Positions 10,338 to 17,841 of a stretch of 35,065 nucleotides of DNA are shown here, one piece after another. A program made the position numbers and the translations under genes. This DNA comes from Sandaracinus sp. (GTDB lineage: Bacteria; Myxococcota_A; Polyangia; Polyangiales; Houyiibacteriaceae): contig JACKEH010000048.1 of NCBI GenBank assembly GCA_020633125.1, positions 1 through 35,065 on the forward strand, written 5' to 3'. Within the stretch, counting starts at the first letter, position 1, and each line of letters begins with the position of its first letter. The notes beneath the pieces were generated by a model. The model saw only the letters and a list, made by a program, of their open reading frames with translations. It did no database searches and had not been told where the DNA came from.

Positions 10338-12223
10338 CGAGCGACACGCGAGGAGGTCACGCTGCGCGTGTGACCCGCTGGAGTTGGCTGCTCGCGCTCG
10401 CGACGTCGCTGGCGCACGCCCAAGCGCCAGACGTGCCGCCGAACGAGACGCCGCTCGAGCGCGACCACCGCTACGAGCTTCGCGCGAGGCTCGATCCCGC
10501 GACGCACGAAGTGCACGGCGAGGGCCGCATCACGTGGCGCAACGAGAGCCGCGTTCCGGTCGGCGAGCTCGTCTTTCATCGCTACCTCGAGGCGTTTCGA
10601 CACGAGCGGACCGTCTTCATGCGCGAGTCGGGGCAGCAGCTTCGCGGCGTGCGTTTTCGAGGAGGCGGCGGCCTCGACGTGAACGCGCTCGAGCTCGAAA
10701 CGCCCACCGGCCGCGTCGACCTTCTCACGGGCACCGACGACGATCCCGACGCGGACGATCGCACGCAACTTCGCGTGCGGCTTCCCCGCGAGCTCTCGCC
10801 CGGTGAGCGCATCACCCTGAACGTGCGCTTCGTGGCGAAGCTGCCGCCGGTCTTCGCGCGAAGCGGCTACCACGGCGATTTTCATGTGGTCGCGCAGTGG
10901 TTTCCCAAGCTCGCGCGGCTGGAGAACGACGGCACCTGGGCGAGCTTCCCCTACCACGGCTTCGGCGAGTTCTACGCCGACTTCGCGACCTACGATCTGA
11001 CGGTCGAGGTGCCGCGCGGGTGGGACGCGGTCGCGACCGGCGTCGAGCGTTCCCGTGAAGAGGTCGACGGCCACGTCCGGCTTCGCTTCCAACAAGACCG
11101 GGTCCACGACGCCGTCTTCGTCGCCGCGCCGTGGTTCGAACGGCTCGAAGCCGAGCATCACGAGGGCGACCGAAACGTCCGTGTCCTCCTGGTTCATCCG
11201 CCCGGCTTCGGCAGCGCCGCACGTCGCCACCTCGAGGTCACGCTCACGAGCCTCGCGCACTTCGGGCGCGTCTACGGCGCGTACCCCTACGACCAGCTCA
11301 CGGTCGTCGTGCCACCGCGAGGTGCCGACGGCGCGGCCGGCATGGAGTACCCAACGCTCTTCCTGACCGCGGGGCCCTGGCTTCACGTGCCGGGACTTCC
11401 CATCGCGTTGCAGGACGAGGTCACCGCGCACGAGCTCGCGCACCAATGGTTTCAAGGCATGGTCGCGACCCACGAGGTGCGTTGGCCGATGCTCGACGAG
11501 GGCCTCACGGAATGGGCCACCGGCGATGCGCTCGAAGCGATGCACGGCCGCGCGCGATCGGGAATCGACGTCTTCGGACTCTCACTCGACGGCTTCGAGC
11601 TTCGTCGCGCCCTCGCCCTCCGCGGCACGCCCACCCCCGCGCCCGGAAGTCCAGTCACCGACTTCCGACGCAGCAACGACTACGGCCGCGCGATCTACGG
11701 GCGCACCGCCGTCGTGATGGAGACCGTCGCGCGCACGTGGGGGCGCGCGCGCCTGCACCGAACGCTCGGTCACTACGCGCGCAGCCAACGCTTTCGCCAT
11801 CCGACCCCCGACGCGCTCTTCGCGAGCTTCGACCGCGAGTATGGCCCCTGGATGGCGCGAGACGTTCTTCGCCCCGCGTTGATGATCGGCGCCCACTCGT
11901 CGGTGCACGTCGGCCGACCCGAGCTGCGGGACGGCCGAACGCGCATTCGCCTCGAGCAACGGGGCGTCGCTCTTCCCCGACGTGTGCTCCTCCGTGGCCC
12001 CTCCGGGGAGCGGCACGTGACGTGGCCCGCCCGAGCCGCGGCGCTCGACCTCGACGAAGAAGGCGAGTGGACGAGCGTCTGGGCCGACCCACACGCACAC
12101 GCGCTCCTCGATCCCGATCGACGCGACGACGCACGAAGCACCCAGCCGACCGAGATCCCGGAGGGCCTCTTCACGCGCGCGCTCGTCTGGCTTCAAGCGC
12201 TGCTGCAGGGAGTCGGCCCGTGA
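10334..12223 (+). CDS. Secreted M1-family metallopeptidase
   Basis: A 629-residue zinc aminopeptidase of family M1. ATG 10334 overlaps the tsaE stop. The N-terminus has a signal peptide (WSWLLALATSLAHAQ, cleavage near residue 29), so the enzyme acts in the periplasm or outside. The N-terminal β-domain is followed by the substrate-site motif GMEY (336-339, a GAMEN variant). The zinc site is complete: HELAH (366-370), then 18 residues, then E389 in DEGLTEWA. The proton-donor tyrosine is probably Y455 in IYGRTAVVMETV. A short β-domain ends the protein, and the large helical C-terminal domain of PepN is absent. Its N-terminal sequence can be matched by eye to the protein at 19274, which lacks the zinc site. 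The next gene starts at the overlapping GTGA. Confidence 0.93.
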   Translation: MTSDTRGGHAARVTRWSWLLALATSLAHAQAPDVPPNETPLERDHRYELRARLDPATHEVHGEGRITWRNESRVPVGELVFHRYLEAFRHERTVFMRESGQQLRGVRFRGGGGLDVNALELETPTGRVDLLTGTDDDPDADDRTQLRVRLPRELSPGERITLNVRFVAKLPPVFARSGYHGDFHVVAQWFPKLARLENDGTWASFPYHGFGEFYADFATYDLTVEVPRGWDAVATGVERSREEVDGHVRLRFQQDRVHDAVFVAAPWFERLEAEHHEGDRNVRVLLVHPPGFGSAARRHLEVTLTSLAHFGRVYGAYPYDQLTVVVPPRGADGAAGMEYPTLFLTAGPWLHVPGLPIALQDEVTAHELAHQWFQGMVATHEVRWPMLDEGLTEWATGDALEAMHGRARSGIDVFGLSLDGFELRRALALRGTPTPAPGSPVTDFRRSNDYGRAIYGRTAVVMETVARTWGRARLHRTLGHYARSQRFRHPTPDALFASFDREYGPWMARDVLRPALMIGAHSSVHVGRPELRDGRTRIRLEQRGVALPRRVLLRGPSGERHVTWPARAAALDLDEEGEWTSVWADPHAHALLDPDRRDDARSTQPTEIPEGLFTRALVWLQALLQGVGP

Positions 12224-13014
12224 ACGCGCGCACCCAGTTTCGCCGCGCGCTCGGCACGACGTTCGCCGTGCACGTCCTCTCGACCGCGGTCGCCGCGTGG
12301 GCCGCGCTCGAGCTCGGAGGTGCCCTCGTCGGCGCGGCGAGCCCCCACCCCTTCGTCGCGGAAGGGTTCGCGCACGGGGGGCCGATTGCTCCCGAAACCC
12401 TCGCCACCTTCGGCAACCACGCGTTCGGACCGCTCTTCTTGGCCCTGGGCGCGATGCTCGCCGCGTACGGGCTGGCGTCGATCCCGCTGTCGTTGATCTG
12501 GCTCCACGCGATGCAGGGCGAGACCGCGTGGCGACGTCTGCCGCGGCAGCTCCTCCGCGCCGTCGGTGCCGCGATCGTGCTCTGCGTGCCCTTGACGATC
12601 GTCGCTGGCGGCCTCGCGGTGGCGCTCCCCCTGCTCTGGCATTTTGCGTTCGAAGGCGACGTCGACCCACGGGTTCACGACCTCGGCTGCCTCGCCGCGC
12701 TCTTGCCAGCGCTTGCCGTGGCGGCTCGCTGGTCCTCGTGGGCCGACCACGTGCGCGCCTCGATCGCGTTCGATCTTCCGGTCTTCGCGGCGCTCAAAGC
12801 GGGCTGGAGAGCCGGCGCGACCACGGAATACCTGGTCTTCCTGCTCGCCGCGGCGCTCCTCTTCGGCGGCAGCGTCGCCTTGGCCGGACTGCCACTCGGG
12901 TGGCTCTCCGCGCAGCTGCTCGCGCTCGGCCGCACCTTCCTCCGGGCCGGCTGGTGGGCCCGTGCACAAGCCCGCGTCATGCGCCTCGCCGACGACCTTC
13001 CCCCGGCCGCGTGA
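12220..13014 (+). CDS. Uncharacterised multi-pass membrane protein
   Basis: A 264-residue membrane protein of unknown function. The GTG at 12220 overlaps the stop of the M1 peptidase gene (GTGA), so translation is probably coupled. Roughly five or six hydrophobic segments are visible (near residues 12-35, 68-95, 110-135, 148-165 and 195-240). A loop after the first holds HPFVAEGFAHGGP, and cytoplasmic stretches are Arg-rich (ETAWRRLPRQLLR). This kind of polytopic protein is common in myxobacterial genomes without a named family. The context suggests a partner of the secreted peptidase, but nothing in the sequence proves it. Confidence 0.75.
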   Translation: MNARTQFRRALGTTFAVHVLSTAVAAWAALELGGALVGAASPHPFVAEGFAHGGPIAPETLATFGNHAFGPLFLALGAMLAAYGLASIPLSLIWLHAMQGETAWRRLPRQLLRAVGAAIVLCVPLTIVAGGLAVALPLLWHFAFEGDVDPRVHDLGCLAALLPALAVAARWSSWADHVRASIAFDLPVFAALKAGWRAGATTEYLVFLLAAALLFGGSVALAGLPLGWLSAQLLALGRTFLRAGWWARAQARVMRLADDLPPAA

Positions 13015-13030
13015 GGTCGGTCACGAAGTC

Positions 13031-13050
13031 CCTTGGTTGCACAACCGAGG
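13031..13050. promoter_or_regulatory. 20-bp palindrome
   Basis: The arms CCTTGGTTG and CAACCGAGG (one T·G mismatch) flank a 2-base centre, 17 bp after the membrane-protein stop and about 200 bp upstream of the lipoprotein gene. The direct repeat GGTCACG brackets it (13019-13025 and 13049-13055). The small centre suits a dimeric DNA-binding protein better than an RNA hairpin. Confidence 0.35.
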
Positions 13051-13253
13051 TCACGCATGGTTCGCCGTCCGGCGGCCCCCCGACACTCGTCGAGGTTCCC
13101 CGGACGGTGGTGGTGTGAGCGCGGCAAGGCCGCGAAAGCCGACGCTGCGGTCGGCAAACGTCGCGTTCGAAACGGTCGAGCGCGGGCGGTGGATTGGTGA
13201 ACGATCCGTGGCGCTTCGGCCCACGGGACTTTCTTGGAAGAAGGATGGATCGG

Positions 13254-13796
13254 ATGAAGAAGCTCGCCCTCGTTGGGATTCTCTCGGTGCTCGGATTCGG
13301 CTGCGGTGACGACGACGGTGGTCGCACGGGCACGGACAGCGGCCTCACCCTCATGGACAGCGGCACGATCACCCTGCCGGACACCGGCACGATGATGACG
13401 ATGGACTCCGGCACGACCTCGCGTGGCGAGTGCGAGATGCCGCTTGCGGCGCTTCCCGCCGAGGTCCTTCCGCGCTGCTCGGCCGAGACGGCCACCTGCA
13501 TCTCGATGGCCACGTCGAACGCTGCTCTTCAGGCGTGCTTCGACGCCGACATGACGCCGCCCTTCGTCGAGGGTGACTTCGAGCTCGATTGCGGACTCTG
13601 CTCGACGTTCCAGCTCATCTCCTGCGGTTCGAACAACGGCTGTGGCGCCGAGTGGGCGGACTGGAACTGCTGCCTCGAGCCGTGCGCCGACGAGGCGTGC
13701 GCGGCGGGCTGCAACTCGTTCCGGGATGCGTTCGTGACCTGCATCCAGGGCCTCGGCGCGACCTGCCAGAGCGCGGACGCGTCCTGCTTCCCCTGA
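13254..13796 (+). CDS. Cys-rich lipoprotein with Asp-Ser-Gly linker
   Basis: A 180-residue envelope protein of unknown function. ATG 13254 is chosen because AAGGA lies about 9 bases upstream; the ATG at 13245 overlaps that site. The signal sequence MKKLALVGILSVLGFGC has its lipobox cysteine at residue 17, followed by GDDDGG, which favours outer-membrane sorting in some species. Residues 25-60 are a Thr/Asp/Ser/Gly linker with repeated DSGT/DTGT. The mature domain has about fourteen cysteines, several paired (CGLC, NCCLEPC, DEACAAGC), implying a disulphide-rich fold. It has its own strong terminator downstream, so it is probably a single-gene unit. Confidence 0.85.
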   Translation: MKKLALVGILSVLGFGCGDDDGGRTGTDSGLTLMDSGTITLPDTGTMMTMDSGTTSRGECEMPLAALPAEVLPRCSAETATCISMATSNAALQACFDADMTPPFVEGDFELDCGLCSTFQLISCGSNNGCGAEWADWNCCLEPCADEACAAGCNSFRDAFVTCIQGLGATCQSADASCFP

Positions 13797-13816
13797 AGCG
13801 CGCTGCCGAAACGGGA

Positions 13817-13850
13817 CAAACGGGCCGGCGCGGATGCGTCGGCCCGTTTG
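13817..13850 (+). terminator. Rho-independent terminator
   Basis: The 11-bp perfect stem CAAACGGGCCG/CGGCCCGTTTG (13817-13827 with 13840-13850) can extend inward by four pairs to a GGAT tetraloop. The sequence CTTTGG follows. It lies about 20 bp after the lipoprotein stop and is the clearest terminator in the window. It could also serve the minus strand, since the arms start with AAA and end with TTT. Confidence 0.8.
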
Positions 13851-14083
13851 CTTTGGCCACACACAACTATCAAGACTGCCCTGCTACGACCGCTGCGATC
13901 TCTCGCGGTCACCAAGTCTGGTCCCTCTTGAGCGATTGAACCCGACGGAACGGACATCAGTCCGTGAGCCGCACGATTCCGCGAAACTGACGCCCCAACG
14001 CGCGACCGTGCGTGGCGAGTTCCGGCGGTCGTGACCCATGGGACCGCTTCAATGCGTCTACCAACAACAGCGTGCGGGCAAGG
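13851..14083. other. Low-GC non-coding gap
   Basis: About 230 bp between convergent genes. No gene is supported. The GC content is below the neighbours' (34 of 60 bases at 13861-13920). Two small hairpins are present: GACCGC/GCGGTC (13888-13910) and ACGGAC/GTCCGT (13950-13965). Neither folds into a tRNA. Confidence 0.6.
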
Positions 14084-15247
14084 TCAGCGGCAATGCTCCG
14101 TTAAAACGTATGGTGCTCCGGTGAATACATTCGTACACGAAGTACCCAAGCACACGGAACTGCCCACACAAAAGCAGTACTCGGCTGACGCGCCGCATGT
14201 TGGCGTGGTGTTTCGCCAGCGCCCGCCGCTGCAGTCGGGCGGGGGCTCCTCACCACAGGAACTGGCCCGTAGCCGTTCCTCCACCCCGTCGCAGTTCCAA
14301 TCGAAGCTCGTGCCTCCGCCCGGCAGCGCGTAGGGCAGCCCACGGAACTCGGTCTGCCCGGGATTGGCCGCTGGCTCGTTGTCGGCGCAATCGGTGAGCC
14401 CGTCCGCACGCATCGGGATGTAGGCGTCGGGACACGCGCAATCGACGACGCGATCCAAGGGGTTGGGGTAGCCGTCACCGTCCGAATCCCGGAAGCAGGC
14501 GAAACGCGAGGTCTCTTCGTCGACGAGGTCGTCGCAGTCGTTGTCCTGCTCGTCGCATTGCTCCGGCGCTCCGGGATAGCGCTGGTTGTCGTCGTCGTCG
14601 CAATCCCGACTCGCGCCAGGGCGCGTCGCACAGGTCCCGAGGCGCGCCGGCGCGAAACCGTCGGAGTCGCCGTCGAGGAGGACGTTTCGACACCCGAGCT
14701 CCGCGTCGCACGAGTCGGTCGTGCAGTTGTCGCGGTCGTCGCAGTCGAGCGCGCTGCCGGCCACGCACGTGTGGGAAGCGAGCGCGCACCGCTCGGTGCC
14801 GTTGCAGACGTTGGCGTCACCGCACTCGAAGTCGTCCGCGCAGGTCCAGCGACAGTCGTCGCGACAACCGTCCGCGTCGTCGCCGTTGCGACCGTCGTCG
14901 CAGTCTTCCATCCCGTCGACCTCGCCGTTGCCGCAGCCTGGAAGGACACACACGCCGCCGCGGCAGCTGCCCTCCGCGCCACCAGGCGTGGTGCAGCTCG
15001 CACCCTCCGAGCACCCGACGCCGCCATCGCGGGAGAACGACGTGGAAGCATCCGGTGGTGCGGAGGGGTCTTTGATAACGCCTCCGTCCGCGAGCAGGCA
15101 GCTCCACCCGTCGTCCGAAGGGGTCGTGCCTTCCGGGCAGACACACCGGCCCAGCGTCCGATCCTCGACCAGGTCGCCACACAGGTCTTTGGGGGTTCCG
15201 CCGCAGGCGAGAACGAAGAACAGGGCAACCGGGGGGACGCGCGACAT
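14084..15247 (-). CDS. MopE-like Cys-rich, metal-binding-motif lipoprotein
   Basis: A 387-residue surface lipoprotein. ATG 15247 gives a compact signal (MSRVPPVALFFVLAC, lipid cysteine at residue 15); an ATG at 15277 would only lengthen it. The order is: a Cys-rich segment; a Myxococcus disulphide repeat at about 105-132 (GCGNGEVDGMEDCDDG, then DGCRDDC); a Cys/Asp segment (DRDNCTTDSC); and MopE-type putative metal-binding motifs (DCDDDDNQRYPGAPEQCD at about 215, and DSDGDGYPNP near 254). A final Cys-rich module contains YCFCVGSSVCLGTSC. Acidic Asp-rich repeats suggest Ca2+ or Cu binding, as known for the MopE family. The last 45 codons lie in a patch of much lower GC, yet keep the Cys-rich pattern, so the frame is real. 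Confidence 0.88.
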   Translation of the reverse strand: MSRVPPVALFFVLACGGTPKDLCGDLVEDRTLGRCVCPEGTTPSDDGWSCLLADGGVIKDPSAPPDASTSFSRDGGVGCSEGASCTTPGGAEGSCRGGVCVLPGCGNGEVDGMEDCDDGRNGDDADGCRDDCRWTCADDFECGDANVCNGTERCALASHTCVAGSALDCDDRDNCTTDSCDAELGCRNVLLDGDSDGFAPARLGTCATRPGASRDCDDDDNQRYPGAPEQCDEQDNDCDDLVDEETSRFACFRDSDGDGYPNPLDRVVDCACPDAYIPMRADGLTDCADNEPAANPGQTEFRGLPYALPGGGTSFDWNCDGVEERLRASSCGEEPPPDCSGGRWRNTTPTCGASAEYCFCVGSSVCLGTSCTNVFTGAPYVLTEHCR

Positions 15248-15349
15248 GCCGGCGATCCTGGCTCGCCTCTGTGCCAAATGCCAAGGCGCACGGCTGGTCG
15301 CAAACCGCGTTTGGCCGGGCCGGCGAGCCCAGAGCTGTACGCGCGAACC

Positions 15350-16990
15350 TCAGAACGCCGCGCCAACGCGAAGCCCAACACGCCCGGCGCCGACCTCCGG
15401 GGCGATCTGAAGGCTCGCGCGCGTCGAGCCCGGCGTCGCGTCGTTGCGAATCGCGTAGACCACCGGGGTGAGAAGCAGCGGCAGCCCGTAGCCGAGGATC
15501 AGCGGGCCGCGCACCCACGGCGACGTTCGAACGACACACGAGTCGTCGGCACTGCGCGGCCCCACGCACTCCCCGTCCTTCAAGGTCTCGAGGACGCCCC
15601 ATGCCGAGACGCCCGCGCCCGCCGCGCCAACGATCCACGACCACCACGGCACGCCGGGCCGACGCGGCATCAAAAAGCCCCAACCGACCGTGAGCACACC
15701 CCCGCCGAGGCCACCGAAGAGGAGCGCGTTGCGCCTCGCGGTGTCGACCTCGTCGGGGAGCGTGAGGAAGCCTTCTTCCATGCCGCTCCGAAGCGCCGCG
15801 AAGTCGTCCTCTCGGTCCTCCATCGTCCCGCGGTAGACCCAACCGAGCGTGCCCACACCCACGCCGACCGCGCTCACCAACAGGCCCGCGATCCAAGCGC
15901 GGCTTCGCACGGCCGCGACGGGCGTGGTCGGTGTCGCGGTGACCTCCTCGACCCCGACGCCGCGCACTTCCCCCGGACGTCCAATCGCCGCGATGCGACG
16001 TGCCAGCGCGGTCGCCGAGGCCTCGGGCGCCGAGAAACTCTCGATGCGCGTGAGCCCGGCCGGGTCGACCTGGTATGCGGTCCACGTTCCTTCGGCGTGA
16101 ACCAAGAGGCGCTGCACGCCGACCCACGAAGCGACCCGACGCAGATGCTCCGGCGAGCGCGCCCGCAGCGCCTCGGCGTCCTCGTAGACCAACGCGATCG
16201 CGCCGTCGGTGCGCACGGCGCCGTCCAGCGTCACGTCGACGTCGATGCGCGCCGGGGAGTCCCCTGCGACGCGAACGACGTGCACGCGCCCCGCCCGCTC
16301 CTCCGCGCACTCGACCTGAACCTCGTAGCGCCCCGGCGGCACGCTGCGCCGCACCCACGTACCGCGCCCGACCACACGCCCCTGCATGCGCACGAGGCAG
16401 TCGCCACTGGCTTGGTCGGCCTGCACCGCGAGCACACCCTGCTCGCTCGGTCCGATCTCGTCGAGCAACGCCCGCACCTCGGGCGGGTGAAGGCGCGCGC
16501 TCGGCTCGAACGCGGGCGCGAGGCGAAGGCACGTGAGCGCCTGACGTCGCGCCGCGCCGGCATCCCGTCGCTGCATGTACGCCCGCACGACGAAGAGGCA
16601 GAGGTTCGCGACGTCGTCGCCCGCACGCTCGTCGCGTCCCAACGCGGCCAAGTGGGTCTCGACGCGCTCCAGCATCGCGAGGCCGTCGTCGATCGCGCGC
16701 TGGTCCTCGCCACGAGCCACCGAGGTCAGCACGCCTTCGGTCGCGACCCCGAGCTCTCGCCGCAGCGACTCGTCGGCGAGCCAGAAGGGCAGCGACAGGC
16801 TCGTCTCGACACGGGAGGCCGCGTCGGCGCTCGACGCGACGTCGACGCCCTCGGCGCGCAGCGCTTCTTCGACGGAGCGCATGCGTTCGACGGGCGCGGG
16901 GCGCGTGTCGGTGTGGACGACGAGCCAGCGCGTCTGCGCCTGAACGGTGGTGGACAGGAGAAGGAAGCCGACGACGAGAAGACGAAACAC
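15350..16990 (-). CDS. Secreted/membrane protein with PEGA-like region and four TM helices
   Basis: A 546-residue protein without a recognised name. The start is GTG 16990, which begins a good signal peptide (VFRLLVVGFLLLSTTVQAQ). Residues about 20-160 are helical and hold a run resembling the tetratricopeptide-rich N-termini of myxobacterial PEGA proteins. Residues about 165-230 look like a PEGA-type β-domain (GRGTWVRRSVPPGRYEVQVE). A region with alternating strands follows, then four hydrophobic helices in the last 180 residues (IAGLLVSAVGVGVGTLGWVY is the first). It likely sits in the envelope. It runs 100 bp ahead of the MopE-like gene on the same strand, so the two may be co-transcribed. 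Confidence 0.75.
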   Translation of the reverse strand: MFRLLVVGFLLLSTTVQAQTRWLVVHTDTRPAPVERMRSVEEALRAEGVDVASSADAASRVETSLSLPFWLADESLRRELGVATEGVLTSVARGEDQRAIDDGLAMLERVETHLAALGRDERAGDDVANLCLFVVRAYMQRRDAGAARRQALTCLRLAPAFEPSARLHPPEVRALLDEIGPSEQGVLAVQADQASGDCLVRMQGRVVGRGTWVRRSVPPGRYEVQVECAEERAGRVHVVRVAGDSPARIDVDVTLDGAVRTDGAIALVYEDAEALRARSPEHLRRVASWVGVQRLLVHAEGTWTAYQVDPAGLTRIESFSAPEASATALARRIAAIGRPGEVRGVGVEEVTATPTTPVAAVRSRAWIAGLLVSAVGVGVGTLGWVYRGTMEDREDDFAALRSGMEEGFLTLPDEVDTARRNALLFGGLGGGVLTVGWGFLMPRRPGVPWWSWIVGAAGAGVSAWGVLETLKDGECVGPRSADDSCVVRTSPWVRGPLILGYGLPLLLTPVVYAIRNDATPGSTRASLQIAPEVGAGRVGLRVGAAF

Positions 16991-17122
16991 GGTGGCCGTT
17001 CTTTGGGGGATGGGCGCCCGGCGATCAACGGGACGAAACCCGAACGAGGTCGGGACTCGGAGACAACCTACGAGAATCGCCCCGCCCTGCGGACGGAGTT
17101 TTCGAGACGCGCGAACGGGCCC

Positions 17123-17581
17123 ATGCTCGTCCCCATGCGCGCCCCGTTGCTCCTTCTTTCGCTCCCGGTGCTTTTTGTCCTCGCCTGCGGAGGGTCCGAC
17201 ACGAACGCCCTCCCCGCGCAAACCGCGTCCGCGGAGCTCGTGAACCGAAACTGGATCGACGTCTGGCCCGAAGGCCACGACGACCGGCTCCACGTCTATC
17301 GCTTCACCCCGTCGATGGGTGGTGGCGTCTTCCAGGACCGGACCGTCTTCGAAGGACGCTTCGAGCTCTTCACCTTCTCGGAGGACGGTCGTTCGCTTCG
17401 TTTTCACTTTCCGGGCAAACGCGAGCGGCACGAGACCGCGTTTCGAATCGAACGCGTGGACGGGCCGGCGCCCTTCAACCGGCGCCTGGTCCTCGAGGAC
17501 GACCCACGCGGACCGGGCATCTACTACGGCTACGACGAAGAGCGCACCGCGAGCCCCTTCGGTGCGGCGGACGTGCGCTGA
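17123..17581 (+). CDS. Small lipoprotein
   Basis: A 152-residue lipoprotein of unknown function. The signal MRAPLLLLSLPVLFVLAC has its lipobox LAC at residues 20-22. The start could be ATG 17123 or ATG 17135; neither has a clear ribosome site. The mature part is β-rich and polar (WIDVWPEGHDDRLHVYRFTP, then FEGRFELFTFSEDGRSLRF), like a small β-barrel or lipocalin-type sensor of unknown ligand. It is divergent from the gene starting at 16990. Its 3' end runs into the degenerate repeats at 17558-17654. Confidence 0.78.
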   Translation: MLVPMRAPLLLLSLPVLFVLACGGSDTNALPAQTASAELVNRNWIDVWPEGHDDRLHVYRFTPSMGGGVFQDRTVFEGRFELFTFSEDGRSLRFHFPGKRERHETAFRIERVDGPAPFNRRLVLEDDPRGPGIYYGYDEERTASPFGAADVR

Positions 17582-17654
17582 GCAGGTTCCGCCCTCGAGC
17601 CGGTTCGGCACGGCGGACCTCGAGCAGGTCGCCCCGTACGTCGGTACGGCGGAC
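17558..17654 (+). repeat. Three degenerate copies of TTCGGYRCGGCGGAC
   Basis: Near-identical 15-mers occur at 17558-17572, 17604-17618 and 17640-17654. The first is inside the lipoprotein's last codons; the other two lie beyond its stop. The surrounding GAGCAGGTY also repeats (17580 and 17622). It looks like an old duplication of the gene's 3' end. Confidence 0.6.
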
Positions 17655-17710
17655 CTCGTGTGCGGAGGAGGACCTCGGGCTCTGAACGCGTGGGGCAGGC
17701 GCTTCGCCGC

Positions 17711-17838
17711 TCACGGGACGGAACGAAGACGAGCCCGCGCGAATGCAGGCTCGTCTCGAACGTTCTCGCGTGCGTCACGGGACGGAACGAAGACGAGCCC
17801 ACGCGAACGCAGGCTCGTCTCGAACGTTCTCGTGAACG
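17711..17838. repeat. Two tandem 64-bp units, each with a hairpin
   Basis: Unit 1 (17711-17774) and unit 2 (17775-17838) differ at five of 64 positions. Each holds a 9-bp stem, AGACGAGCC/GGCTCGTCT, with a 12-base loop (17727-17756 and 17791-17820). The array ends 3 bp before the stop codon of the convergent protease gene, so it probably works as a duplicated 3' hairpin for both genes. No T-tract follows either stem. Confidence 0.85.
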
Positions 17839-17841
17839 GGG

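Noticed and set aside
10334..12223. Idea that the M1 enzyme is also inactive
   Set aside because: HELAH, the third ligand E389, the GMEY motif and Y455 are all present with correct spacing.
13921..13970. Possible tRNA T-arm (GGTTCAATC on the minus strand)
   Set aside because: The flanking bases do not pair as a T-stem, and no acceptor stem or anticodon arm could be built.
14558..17098. Long plus-strand frame ahead of the small lipoprotein
   Set aside because: The region is antisense to two envelope genes; only the last 153 codons, from 17123, look coding.
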